64,000 nt of DNA, taken from Triglochin maritima (Eukaryota; Streptophyta; Magnoliopsida; Alismatales; Juncaginaceae). Location: the NCBI GenBank assembly GCA_963682175.1, contig OY821793.1:25937493-26001492 (forward strand), read 5' to 3'. Under the pieces are notes generated by a model, which made no database searches, was not told where the DNA came from, and saw only the letters and a list, made by a program, of their open reading frames with translations. Both the position numbers and the translations under genes were made by a program. Shown piece by piece: positions 32,201 to 45,000 of the stretch. Numbering within the stretch: position 1 is the stretch's first letter; each line of letters opens with the position of its first letter.

Positions 32201-34342
32201 CACTCCGTCGCCACCATGCAGGCCAACACCAAATCGGCTGCGCCTCGAGCATCCGACCTCCAAATCGAGCGTTCCAACTTGCATTACGTAGACAATTCAT
32301 CCCTCTATCTGCCCCTAAAATTTCAGAGCAAACGCCCAAGTATTCGGGGTCTCGCCTCCTCCAAGAAGACGTAGCTCCCTACCAGCCACGCCCCAACATC
32401 ATCAGCATTCTTCATCTCATCGCGCCTCGCCCTACATACATCTAAATCGGACATTCTAAGAGGAGTTACCCATCCACTCCTCCTCACTATGTGCGCGGGT
32501 GCCCAAATATAGACTAAGGCTCACCTAAGGTCCACTCAGGCCATTGCTTGGGACAAACGATGCGGCAACTTCCACTTTGCCCGCGGGCAACACCCATGGA
32601 CTTCCAAACGCGTTTTGGAAGCGAATGGGGTAGGCAACAACCGTGGGAACCCAAGCATGGGCACGAGCAACGTCCCAAAGAACTTTCACCACGAGAAACC
32701 CCCATTCCCTTCCGGACGCGTTCGGAAGTGCACGGGAAGACAACAACCTTGGGCAACCGAGCACGTCGAAGAGCAACGTCCACAGGCACCTTGGTCTTTG
32801 CCCACGAGCAACCTCCATTTCACCTACAAGTGCGCTTTCACTTCGAAACGTCTTTTGGAAGCGAATGCCGCAGGCCACGGCCGCGAGCACACACTAGGCC
32901 CTAGCGTGGCGCTGACATGCCAACTATGACAACACTAGGCTAGTGTCCATCGCCCGACCGCCAAATCACTCCGAGATGGGTGCACCTCGTAGATAACGCG
33001 GATGGATATGTGGGGTCCTAAGTTCCATAAACCGTGGTTGGGCCGCGTAAAGACCACTTAGAAACTAGGTGTGGGGCTGGCCACATGCCACGCGTGGAGC
33101 TGGCCAAAGGCCACTCCGTCGCCACCATGCAGGCCAACACCAAATCGGCTGCGCCTCGAGCATCCGACCTCCAAATCGAGCGTTCTAACTTGCATTACAT
33201 AGACAATTCATCCCTCTATCTGCCCCAAAAATTTCAGAGCAAACGCCCAAGTATTCGGGGTCTCGCCTCCTCCAAGAAGACGTAGCTCCCTACCAGCCAC
33301 GCCCCAACATCATCAGCATTCTTCATCTCATCGCGCCTTGCCCTACATACATCTAAATTGGACATTCTAAGAGGAGTTACCCATCCACTCCTCCTCACTA
33401 TGTGCTCGGGTGCCCAAATATAGACTAAGGCTCACCTAAGGTCCACTCAGGCCATTGCTTGGGACAAACGATGCGGCAACTTCCACTTTGCCCGCGGGCA
33501 ACACCCATGGACTTCCAAACGCGTTTTGGAAGCGAATGGGGTAGGCAACAACCGTGGGAACCCAAGCATGGGCACGAGCAACGTCCCAAAGAACTTTCAC
33601 CACGAGAAACCCCCATTCCCTTCCGGACGCGTTCGGAAGTGCACGGGAAGACAACAACCTTGGGCAACCGAGCACGTCGAAGAGCAACGTCCACAGGCAC
33701 CTTGGTCTTTGCCCACGAGCAACCTCCATTTCACCTACAAGTGCGCTTTCACTTCGAAACGTCTTTTGGAAGCGAATGCCGCAGGCCACGGCCGCGAGCA
33801 CACACTAGGCCCTAGCGTGGCGCTGACATGCCAACTATGACAACACTAGGCTTGTGTCCATCGCCCGACCGCCAAATCACTCCGAGATGGGTGCACCTCG
33901 TAGATAACGCGGATGGATATGTGGGGTCCTAAGTTCCATAAACCGTGGTTGGGCCGCGTAAAGACCACTTAGAAACTAGGTGTGGGGCTGGCCACATGCC
34001 ACGCGTGGAGCTGGCCAAAGGCCACTCCGTCGCCACCATGCAGGCCAACACCAAATCGGCTGCGCCTCGAGCATCCGACCTCCAAATCGAGCGTTCTAAC
34101 TTGCATTACATAGACAATTCATCCCTCTATCTGCCCCAAAAATTTCAGAGCAAACGCCCAAGTATTCGGGGTCTCGCCTCCTCCAAGAAGACGTAGCTCC
34201 CTACCAGCCACGCCCCAACATCATCAGCATTCTTCATCTCATCGCGCCTTGCCCTACATACATCTAAATCGGACATTCTAAGAGGAGTTACCCATCCACT
34301 CCTCCTCACTATGTGCTCGGGTGCCCAAATATAGACTAAGGC
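29288..34342. repeat. Homogenised run of near-identical single monomers
   Basis: Six consecutive monomers (starts 29288, 30199, 31110, 32021, 32932, 33843; the last only in its first half) share GGGCCGCGTAAA, CACCATGCAGG, CGGGGTCTCGCC, GCCCCAACATC, and, except in the last, AACGTCTTTTGG and GGCCACGGCCGCG. The monomers at 31110 and 32021 read identical base for base over all 911 positions. No dimer or trimer alternation is visible. This is simple monomeric homogenisation, unlike the surrounding blocks. The distal half of the monomer at 28377 already belongs to this type. Confidence 0.88.
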
Positions 34343-37300
34343 TCACCTAAGGTCCACTCAGGCCATTGCTTGGGACAAACGATGCGGCAACTTCCACTTT
34401 GCCCGCGGGCAACACCCATGGACTTCCAAACGCGTTTTGGAAGCGAATGGGGTAGGCAACAACCGTGGGAACCCAAGCATGGGCACGAGCAACGTCCCAA
34501 AGAACTTTCACCACGAGAAACCCCCATTCCCTTCCGGACGCGTTCGGAAGTGCACGGGAAGGCAACAACCTTGGGCAACCGAGCACGTCGAAGAGCAACG
34601 TCCACAGGCACCTTGGTCTTTGCCCACGAGCAACCCCCATTTCACCTACAAGTGCGCTTTCACTTCTAAACGTGTTTTGGAAGCGAATGCCGAAGGCCAC
34701 TGCCGCGAGCACACACTAGGCCCTAGCGTGGCGCTGAAATGCCAACTATGACAACACTAGGATAGTGTCCATCGCCCGACCGCCAAATCACTCCGAGATG
34801 GGTGCGCCTCGTAGATAATGTGGATGGATATGTGGGTTCCTAAGTTCCATAAACCGTGGTTGGGCCGCCTAAAGACCACTTAGAAACTAGGTGTGGGGCT
34901 TGCCACATGCCACGCGTGGAGCTGGCCAAAGGCCACTTCGTCGCCACCCTGCAGGCCAACACCAAATCGGCTGCGCCTCGAGCATCCGACCTCCAAATGG
35001 AGCGTTCTAACTTGCATTACGTATACAATTCATCCCTCTATCTGTCCCTCAAATTTCAGAGCAAACGCCCAATTATTCGGGGTCGCGCCTCCTCCAAGGA
35101 GACGTAGCTCCCTACCAGCCACGCCCCCACATCATCAGCATCCGTCATCTCATCGCACCTCGCCCTACATACATCTAAATCGGGCATTATAAGAGGAGTT
35201 ACCCATCCACTCCTCCTCACTATGTGCTCGGGTGCCCAAATATAGAGTAAGGCTCACCTAAGGTCCACTCAGGCCATTGCTTGGGACAAACGATGCGGCA
35301 GCTTCCACTTTGCCCGCGGGCAACACCCATGGACTTCCAAACGCGTTTTGGAAGCGAATGGGCTAGGCAAAAACCGTGGGAACCCAAGCATGGGCACGAG
35401 CAACGTCCCAAAGAACTTTCCCAACGAGAAACCCCCATTCCCTTCCGGACGCGTTCGGAAGTGCACGGGAAGGCAACAACCTTGGGCAACCGAGCACGTC
35501 GAAGAGCAACGTCCACAGGCACCTTGGTCTTTGCCCACGAGCAACCCCCATTTCACCTACAAGTGTGCTTTCACTTCGAAATGTGTTTTGGAAGCGAATG
35601 CCGAAGGCCACTGCCGCGAGCACACACTAGGCCCTAGCGTGGCGCTGACATGCCAACTATGACAACACTAAGATAGTGTCCATCGCCCGACCGCCAAATC
35701 ACTCCGAGATGGGTGCGCCTCGTAGATAATGTGGATGTATATGTGGGGTCCTATGTTCCATAAACCGTGGTTGGGCCGCCTAAAGACCACTTAGAAACTA
35801 GGTGTGGGGCTTGCCACATGCCACGCGTGGAGCTGGCCAAAGGCCACTCCGTCGCCACCCTGCAGGCCAACACCAAATGGGCTGCGCCTCGAGCATCCGA
35901 CCTCCAAATGGAGCGTTCTAACTTGCATTACGTAGACAATTCATCCCTCTATCTGTCCCTCAAATTTCAGAGCAAACGCCCAATTATTCGGGGTCGCGCC
36001 TCCTCCAAGGAGACGTAGCTCCCTACCAGCCACGCCCCCAGATCATCAGCATCCGTCATCTCATCGCACCTCGCCCTACATACATCTAAATCGGGCATTA
36101 TAAGAGGAGTTACCCATCCACTCCTCCTCACTATGTGCTCGGGTGCCCAAATATAGAGTAAGGCTCACCTAAGGTCCACTCAGGCCATTGCTTGGGACAA
36201 ACGATGCGGCAGCTTCCACTTTGCCCGCGGGCAACACCCATGGACTTCCAAACGCGTTTTGGAAGCGAATGGGCTAGGCAAAAACCGTGGGAACCCAAGC
36301 ATGGGCACGAGCAACGTCCCAAAGAACTTTCCCAACGAGAAACCCCCATTCCCTTCCGGACGCGTTCGGAAGTGCACGGGAAGGCAACAACCTTGGGCAA
36401 CCGAGCACGTCGAAGAGCAACGTCCACAGGCACCTTGGTCTTTGCCCACGAGCAACCCCCATTTCACCTACAAGTGTGCTTTCACTTCGAAATGTGTTTT
36501 GGAAGCGAATGCCGAAGGCCACTGCCGCGAGCACACACTAGGCCCTAGCGTGGCGCTGACATGCCAACTATGACAACACTAAGATAGTGTCCATCGCCCG
36601 ACCGCCAAATCACTCCGAGATGGGTGCGCCTCGTAGATAATGTGGATGTATATGTGGGGTCCTATGTTCCATAAACCGTGGTTGGGCCGCCTAAAGACCA
36701 CTTAGAAACTAGGTGTGGGGCTTGCCACATGCCACGCGTGGAGCTGGCCAAAGGCCACTCCGTCGCCACCCTGCAGGCCAACACCAAATGGGCTGCGCCT
36801 CGAGCATCCGACCTCCAAATCGAGCGTTCTAACTTGCATTACGTAGACAATTCATCCCTCTATCTGTCCCTCAAATTTCAGAGCAAACGCCTAAGTATTC
36901 GGGGTCGCGCCTCCTCCAAGAAGACGTAGCTCCCTACCAGCCACGCCCCCAGATCATCAGCATTCTTCATCTCATCGCACCTCGCCCTACATACATCTAA
37001 ATCGGGCATTATAAGAGGAGTTACCCATCCACTCCTCCTCACTATGTGCTCGGGTGCCCAAATATAGACTAAGGCTCACCTAAGGTCCACTCAGGCCATT
37101 GCTTGGGACAAACGATGCGGCAACTTCCACTTTGCCCGCGGGCAACACCCATGGACTTCCAAACGCGATTTGGAAGCGAATGGGGTAGGCAACAACCGTG
37201 GGAACCCAAGCATGGGCACGAGCAACGTCCCAAAGAACTTTCACCACGAGAAACCCCCATTCCCTTCCGGACGCGTTCGGAAGTGCACGGGAAGACAACA

Positions 37301-40300
37301 ACCTTGGGCAACCGAGCACGTCGAAGAGCAACGTCCACAGGCACCTTGGTCTTTGCCCACGAGCAACCCCCATTTCACCTACAAGTGCGCTTTCACTTCG
37401 AAACGTGTTTTGGAAGCGAATGCCGAAGGCCACTGCCGCGAGCACACACTAGGCCCTAGCGTGGCGCTGAAATGCCAACTATGACAACACTAGGATAGTG
37501 TCCATCGCCCGACCGCCAAATCACTCCGAGATGGGTGCGCCTCGTAGATAATGTGGATGGATATGTGGGGTCCTATGTTCCATAAACCGTGGTTGGGCCG
37601 CCTAAAGACCACTTAGAAACTAGGTGTGGGGCTTGCCACATGCCACGCGTGGAGCTGGCCAAAGGCCACTCCGTCGCCACCCTGCAGGCCAACACCAAAT
37701 CGGCTGCGCCTCGAGCATCCGACCTCCAAATCGAGCGTTCTAACTTGCATTACGTAGACAATTCATCCCTCTATCTGTCCCTCAAATTTCAGAGCAAACG
37801 CCTAAGTATTCGGGGTCGCGCCTCCTCCAAAAAGACGTAGCTCCCTACCAGCCACGCCCCCAGATCATCAGCATTCTTCATCTCATCGCACCTCGCCCTA
37901 CATACATCTAAATCGGGCATTATAAGAGGAGTTACCCATCCACTCCTCCTCACTATGTGCTCGGGTGCCCAAATATAGACTAAGGCTCACCTAAGGTCCA
38001 CTCAGGCCATTGCTTGGGACAAACGATGCGGTAACTTCCACTTTGCCCGCGGGCAACACCCATGGACTTCCAAACGCGTTTTGGAAGCGAATGGGGTAGG
38101 CAACAACCGTGGGAACCCAAGCATGGGCACGAGCAACGTCCCAAAGAACTTTCACCACGAGAAACCCCCATTCCCTTCCGGACGCGTTCGGAAGTGCACG
38201 GGAAGGCAACAACCTTGGGCAACCGAGCACGTCGAAGAGCAACGTCCACAGGCACCTTGGTCTTTGCCCACGAGCAACCTCCATTTCACCTACAAGTGCG
38301 CTTTCACTTCGAAACGTCTTTTGGAAGCGAATGCCGCAGGCCACGGCCGCGAGCACACACTAGGCCCTAGCGTGGCGCTGACATGCCAACTATGACAACA
38401 CTAGGCTAGTGTCCATCGCCCGACCGCCAAATCACTCCGAGATGGGTGCACCTCGTAGATAACGCGGATGGATATGTGGGGTCCTAAGTTCCATAAACCG
38501 TGGTTGGGCCGCGTAAAGACCACTTAGAAACTAGGTGTGGGGCTGGCCACATGCCACGCGTGGAGCTGGCCAAAGGCCACTCCGTCGCCACCATGCAGGC
38601 CAACACCAAATCGGCTGCGCCTCGAGCATCCGACCTCCAAATCGAGCGTTCTAACTTGCATTACGTAGACAATTCATCCCTCTATCGGCCCCTATAATTT
38701 CAGAGGAAACACCCAAGTATTCTGGGTCGCACCTCCTCCAGGAAGACGTAGCTCCCTACCAGCCACGCCCCCACATCATCAGCATTCTTCATCTCATCGC
38801 GCCTCGCCCTACATACATCTAAATCGGGCATTCTAAGAGGAGTTACCAATCCACTCCTCCTAACTATGTGCTCGGGTGCCCAAATATAGACTAAGGCCCA
38901 CCTAAGATCCACTCAGGCCATTGCTTGGGACAAACGATGCGACAGCTTCCACTTTGCCCGCGGGCAACACCCATGGACTTCCAAACGCGTTTTGGAAGCG
39001 AATGGGGTAGGCGACAACCGTGGGAACCCAAGCATGGGTACGAGCAACGTCCCAAAGAACTTTCCCCACGAGAAACCCCCATTCCCTTCCGGACGCGTTC
39101 GGAAGTGCACGGGAAGGCAACAACCTTGGGCAACCGAGCACGTCGAAGAGCAACGTCCACAGGCACCTTGGTCTTTGCCCACGAGCAACCCCCATTTCAC
39201 CTACAAGTGTGCTTTCACTTCGAAACGTGTTTTGGAAGCGAATGCCGAAGGCCACTCCCGCGAGCACACACTAGGCCCTAGCGTGGCGCTGACATGCCAA
39301 CTATGACAACACTAGGCTAGTGTCCATCGCCCGACCGCCAAATCACTCCGAGATGGGTGCACCTCGTAGATAACGCGGATGGATATGTGGGGTCCTAAGT
39401 TCCATAAACCGTGGTTGGGCCGCCTAAAGACCACTTAGAAACTAGGTGTGGGGCTGGCCACATGCCACGCGTGGAGCTGGCCAAAGGCCACTCCGTCGCC
39501 ACCCTGCAGGCCAACACCAAATCGGCTGCGCCTCGAGCATCCGACCTCCAAATCAAGCGTTCTAACTTGCATTACGTAGACAATTCATCCCTCTATCGGC
39601 CCCTATAATTTCAGAGGAAACACCCAAGTATTCTGGGTCGCACCTCCTCCAGGAAGACGTAGCTCCCTACCAGCCACGCCCCCACATCATCAGCATCCGT
39701 CATCTCATCGCGCCTCGCCCTACATACATCTAAATCGGGCATTCTAAGAGGAGTTACCAATCCACTCCTCCTAACTATGTGCTCGGGTGCCCAAATATAG
39801 ACTAAGGCCCACCTAAGGTCCACTCAGGCCATTGCTTGGGACAAACGATGCGGCAGCTTCCACTTTGCCCGCGGGCAACACCCATGGACTTCCAAACGCG
39901 TTTTGGAAGCGAATGGGCTAGGCAAAAACCGTGGGAACCCAAGCATGGGCACGAGCAACGTCCCAAAGAACTTTCCCAACGAGAAACCCCCATTCCCTTC
40001 CGGACGCGTTCGGAAGTGCACGGGAAGGCAACAACCTTGGGCAACCGAGCACGTCGAAGAGCAACGTCCACAGGCACCTTGGTCTTTGCCCACGAGCAAC
40101 CCCCATTTCACCTACAAGTGTGCTTTCACTTCGAAATGTGTTTTGGAAGCGAATGCCGAAGGCCACTGCCGCGAGCACACACTAGGCCCTAGCGTGGCGC
40201 TGACATGCCAACTATGACAACACTAGGATAGTGTCCATCGCCCGACCGCCAAATCACTCCGAGATGGGTGCGCCTCGTAGATAATGTGGATGGATATGTG

Positions 40301-42041
40301 GGGTCCTATGTTCCATAAACCGTGGTTGGGCCGCCTAAAGACCACTTAGAAACTAGGTGTGGGGCTTGCCACATGCCACGCGTGGAGCTGGCCAAAGGCC
40401 ACTCCGTCGCCACCCTGCAGGCCAACACCAAATCGGCTGCGCCTCGAGCATCCGACCTCCAAATCGAGCGTTCTAACTTGCATTACGTAGACAATTCATC
40501 CCTCTATCTGTCCCTCAAATTTCAGAGCAAACGCCTAAGTATTCGGGGTCGCGCCTCCTCCAAGAAGACGTAGCTCCCTACCAGCCACGCCCCCAGATCA
40601 TCAGCATTCTTCATCTCATCGCACCTCGCCCTACATACATCTAAATCGGGCATTATAAGAGGAGTTACCCATCCACTCCTCCTCACTATGTGCTCGGGTG
40701 CCCAAATATAGACTAAGGCTCACCTAAGGTCCACTCAGGCCATTGCTTGGGACAAACGATGCGGCAACTTCCACTTTGCCCGCGGGCAACACCCATGGAC
40801 TTCCAAACGCGTTTTGGAAGCGAATGGGGTAGGCAACAACCGTGGGAACCCAAGCATGGGTACGAGCAACGTCCCAAAGAACTTTCACCACGAGAAACCC
40901 CCATTCCCTTCCGGACGCGTTCGGAAGTGCACGGGAAGACAACAACCTTGGGCAACCGAGCACGTCGAAGAGCAACGTCCACAGGCACCTTGGTCTTTGC
41001 CCACGAGCAACCCCCATTTCACCTACAAGTGCGCTTTCACTTCGAAACGTGTTTTGGAAGCGAATGCCGAAGGCCACTGCCGCGAGCACACACTAGGCCC
41101 TAGCGTGGCGCTGAAATGCCAACTATGACAACACTAGGATAGTGTCCATCGCCCGACCGCCAAATCACTCCGAGATGGGTGCGCCTCATAGATAATGTGG
41201 ATGGATATGTGGGGTCCTATGTTCCATAAACCGTGGTTGGGCCGCCTAAAGACCACTTAGAAACTAGGTGTGGGGCTTGCCACATGCCACGCGTGGAGCT
41301 GGCCAAAGGCCACTCCGTCGCCACCCTGCAGGCCAACACCAAATCGGCTGCGCCTCGAGCATCCGACCTCCAAATCGAGCGTTCTAACTTGCATTACGTA
41401 GACAATTCATCCCTCTATCTGTCCCTCAAATTTCAGAGGAAACACCCAAGTATTCTGGGTCGCACCTCCTCCAGGAAGACGTAGCTCCCTACCAGCCACG
41501 CCCCCACATCATCAGCATCCGTCATCTCATCGCGCCTCGCCCTACATACATCTAAATCGGGCATTCTAAGAGGAGTTACCAATCCACTCCTCCTAACTAT
41601 GTGCTCGGGTGCCCAAATATAGACTAAGGCCCACCTAAGGTCCACTCAGGCCATTGCTTGGGACAAACGATGCGGCAGCTTCCACTTTGCCCGCGGGCAA
41701 CACCCATGGACTTCCAAACGCGTTTTGGAAGCGAATGGGCTAGGCGACAACCGTGGGAACCCAAGCATGGGTACGAGCAACGTCCCAAAGAACTTTCCCC
41801 ACGAGAAACCCCCATTCCCTTCCGGACGCGTTCGGAAGTGCACGGGAAGGCAACAACCTTGGGCAACCGAGCACGTCGAAGAGCAACGTCCACAGGCACC
41901 TTGGTCTTTGCCCACGAGCAACCCCCATTTCACCTACAAGTGTGCTTTCACTTCGAAACGTGTTTTGGAAGCAAATGCCGAAGGCCACTGCCGCGAGCAC
42001 ACACTAGGCCCTAGCGTGGCGCTGACATGCCAACTATGACA

Positions 42042-45000
42042 ACACTAGGCTAGTGTCCATCGCCCGACCGCCAAATCACTCCGAGATGGGTGCGCCTCGT
42101 AGATAACGTGGATGGATATGTGGGGTCCTAAGTTCCATAAACCGTGGTTGGGCCGCCTAAAGACCACTTAGAAACTAGGTGTGGGGCTGGCCACATGCCA
42201 CGCGTGGAGCTGGCCAAAGGCCACTCCGTCGCCACCCTGCAGGCCAACACCAAATCGGCTGCGCCTCGAGTATCCGACCTCCAAATGGAGCGTTCTAACT
42301 TGCATTACGTAGACAATTCATCCCTCTATCGGCCCCTATAATTTCAGAGCAAACGCCCAAGTATTCCGGCTCGCACCTCCTCCAAGAAGACGTAGCTCCC
42401 TACCAGCCACGTCCCCACATCATCAGCATTCTTCATCTCATCGCGCCTCGCCCTACATACATCTAAATCGGGCATTCTAAGAGGAGTTACCAATCCACTC
42501 CTCCTAACTATGTGCTCGGGTGCCCAAATATAGACTAAGGCTCACATAAGGTCCACTCAGGCCATTGCTTGGGACAAACGATGCGACAACTTCCACTTTG
42601 CCCGTGGGCAATACCCATGGACTTCCAAACGCGTTTTGGAAGCGAATGGGGTAGGCGACAACCGTGGGAACCCAAGCATGGGTACGAGCAACGTCCCAAA
42701 GAACTTTCCCCACGAGAAACCCCCATTCCCTTCCGGACGCGTTCGGTAGTGCACGGGAAGGCAACAACCTTGGGCAACCGAGCACGTCGAAGAGCAACGT
42801 CCACAGGCACCTTGGTCTTTGCCCACAAGCAACCCCCATTTCACCTATAAGTGTGCTTTCACTTCGAAACGTGTTTTGGAAGCGAATGCCGAAGGCCACT
42901 GCCGCGAGCACACACTAGGCCCTAGCGTGGCGCTGACATGCCAACTATGACAACACTAGGCTAGTGTCCATCGCCCGACCGCCAAATCACTCCGAGATGG
43001 GTGCGCCTCGTAGATAACGCGGATGGATATGTGGGGTCCTAAGTTCCATAAACCGTGGTTGGGCCGCCTAAAGACTACTTAGAAACTAGGTGTTGGGCTG
43101 GCCACATGCCACGCGTGGAGCTGGCCAAAGGCCACTCCGTCGCCACCCTGCAGGCCAACACCAAATCGGCTGCGCCTCGAGTATCCGACCTCCAAATCGA
43201 GCGTTCTAACTTGCATTACTTAGACAATTCATCCCTCTATCGGCCCCTATAATTTCAGAGCAAACGCCCAAGTATTCCGGGTCGCACCTCCTCCAAGAAG
43301 ACGTAGCTCCCTACCAGCCACGTCCCCACATCATCAGCATTCTTCATCTCATCGCGCCTCGCCCTACATACATCTAAATCGGGCATTCTAAGAGGAGTTA
43401 CCAATCCACTCCTCCTAACTATGTGCTCGGGTGCCCAAATATAGACTAAGGCTCACCTAAGGTCCACTCAGGCCATTGCTTGGGCCAAACGATGCGACAG
43501 CTTCCACTTTGCCCGCGGGCAACACCCATGGACTTCCAAACGCGTTTTGGAAGCGAATGGGGTAGGCGACAACCGTAGGAACCCAAGCATGGGTACGAGC
43601 AACGTCCCAAAGAACTTTCCCCACGAGAAACCCCCATTCCCTTCCGGACGCCTTCGGAAGTGCACGGGAAGGCAACAACCTTGGGCAACCGAGCACGTCG
43701 AAGAGCAACGTCCACAGGCACCTTGGTCTTTGCCCACGAGCAACCCCCATTTCACCTACAAGTGTGCTTTCACTTCGAAACGTGTTTTGGAAGCGAATGC
43801 CGAAGGCCACTGCCGCGAGCACACACTAGGCCCTAGCGTGGCGCTGACATGCCAACTATGACAACACTAGGCTAGTGTCCATCGCCCGACCGCCAAATCA
43901 CTCCGAGATGGGTGCACCTCGTAGATAACGCGGATGGATATGTGGGGTCCTAAGTTCCATAAACCGTGGTTGGGCCGCCTAAAGACCACTTAGAAACTAG
44001 GTGTGGGGCTGGCCACATGCCACGCGTGGAGCTGGCCAAAGGCCACTCCGTCGCCACCCTGCAGGCCAACACCAAATCGGCTGCGCCTCGAGCATCCGAC
44101 CTCCAAATCAAGCGTTCTAACTTGCATTACGTAGACAATTCATCCCTCTATCGGCCCCTATAATTTCAGAGGAAACACCCAAGTATTCTGGGTCGCACCT
44201 CCTCCAGGAAGACGTAGCTCCCTACCAGCCACGTCCCCACATCATCAGCATTCTTCATCTCATCGCGCCTCGCCCTACATACATCTAAATCGGGCATTCT
44301 AAGAGGAGTTACCAATCCACTCCTCCTAACTATGTGCTCGGGTGCCCAAATATAGACTAAGGCTCACCTAACATCCACTCAGGCCATTGCTTGGGCCAAA
44401 CGATGCGACACCTTCCACTTTGCCCGCGGGCAACACCCATGGACTTCCAAACGCGTTTTGGAAGCGAATGGGGTAGGCGACAACCGTAGGAACCCAAGCA
44501 TGGGTACGAGCAACGTCCCAAAGAACTTTCCCCACGAGAAACCCCCATTCCCTTCCGGACGCCTTCGGAAGTGCACGGGAAGGCAACAACCTTGGGCAAC
44601 CGAGCACGTCGAAGAGCAACGTCCACAGGCACCTTGGTCTTTGCCCACGAGCAACCCCCATTTCACCTACAAGTGTGCTTTCACTTCGAAACGTGTTTTG
44701 GAAGCGAATGCCGAAGGCCACTGCCGCGAGCACACACTAGGCCCTAGCGTGGCGCTGACATGCCAACTATGACAACACTAGGCTAGTGTCCATCGCCCGA
44801 CCGCCAAATCACTCCGAGATGGGTGCACCTCGTAGATAACGCGGATGGATATGTGGGGTCCTAAGTTCCATAAACCGTGGTTGGGCCGCCTAAAGACCAC
44901 TTAGAAACTAGGTGTGGGGCTGGCCACATGCCACGCGTGGAGCTGGCCAAAGGCCACTCCGTCGCCACCCTGCAGGCCAACACCAAATCGGCTGCGCCTC

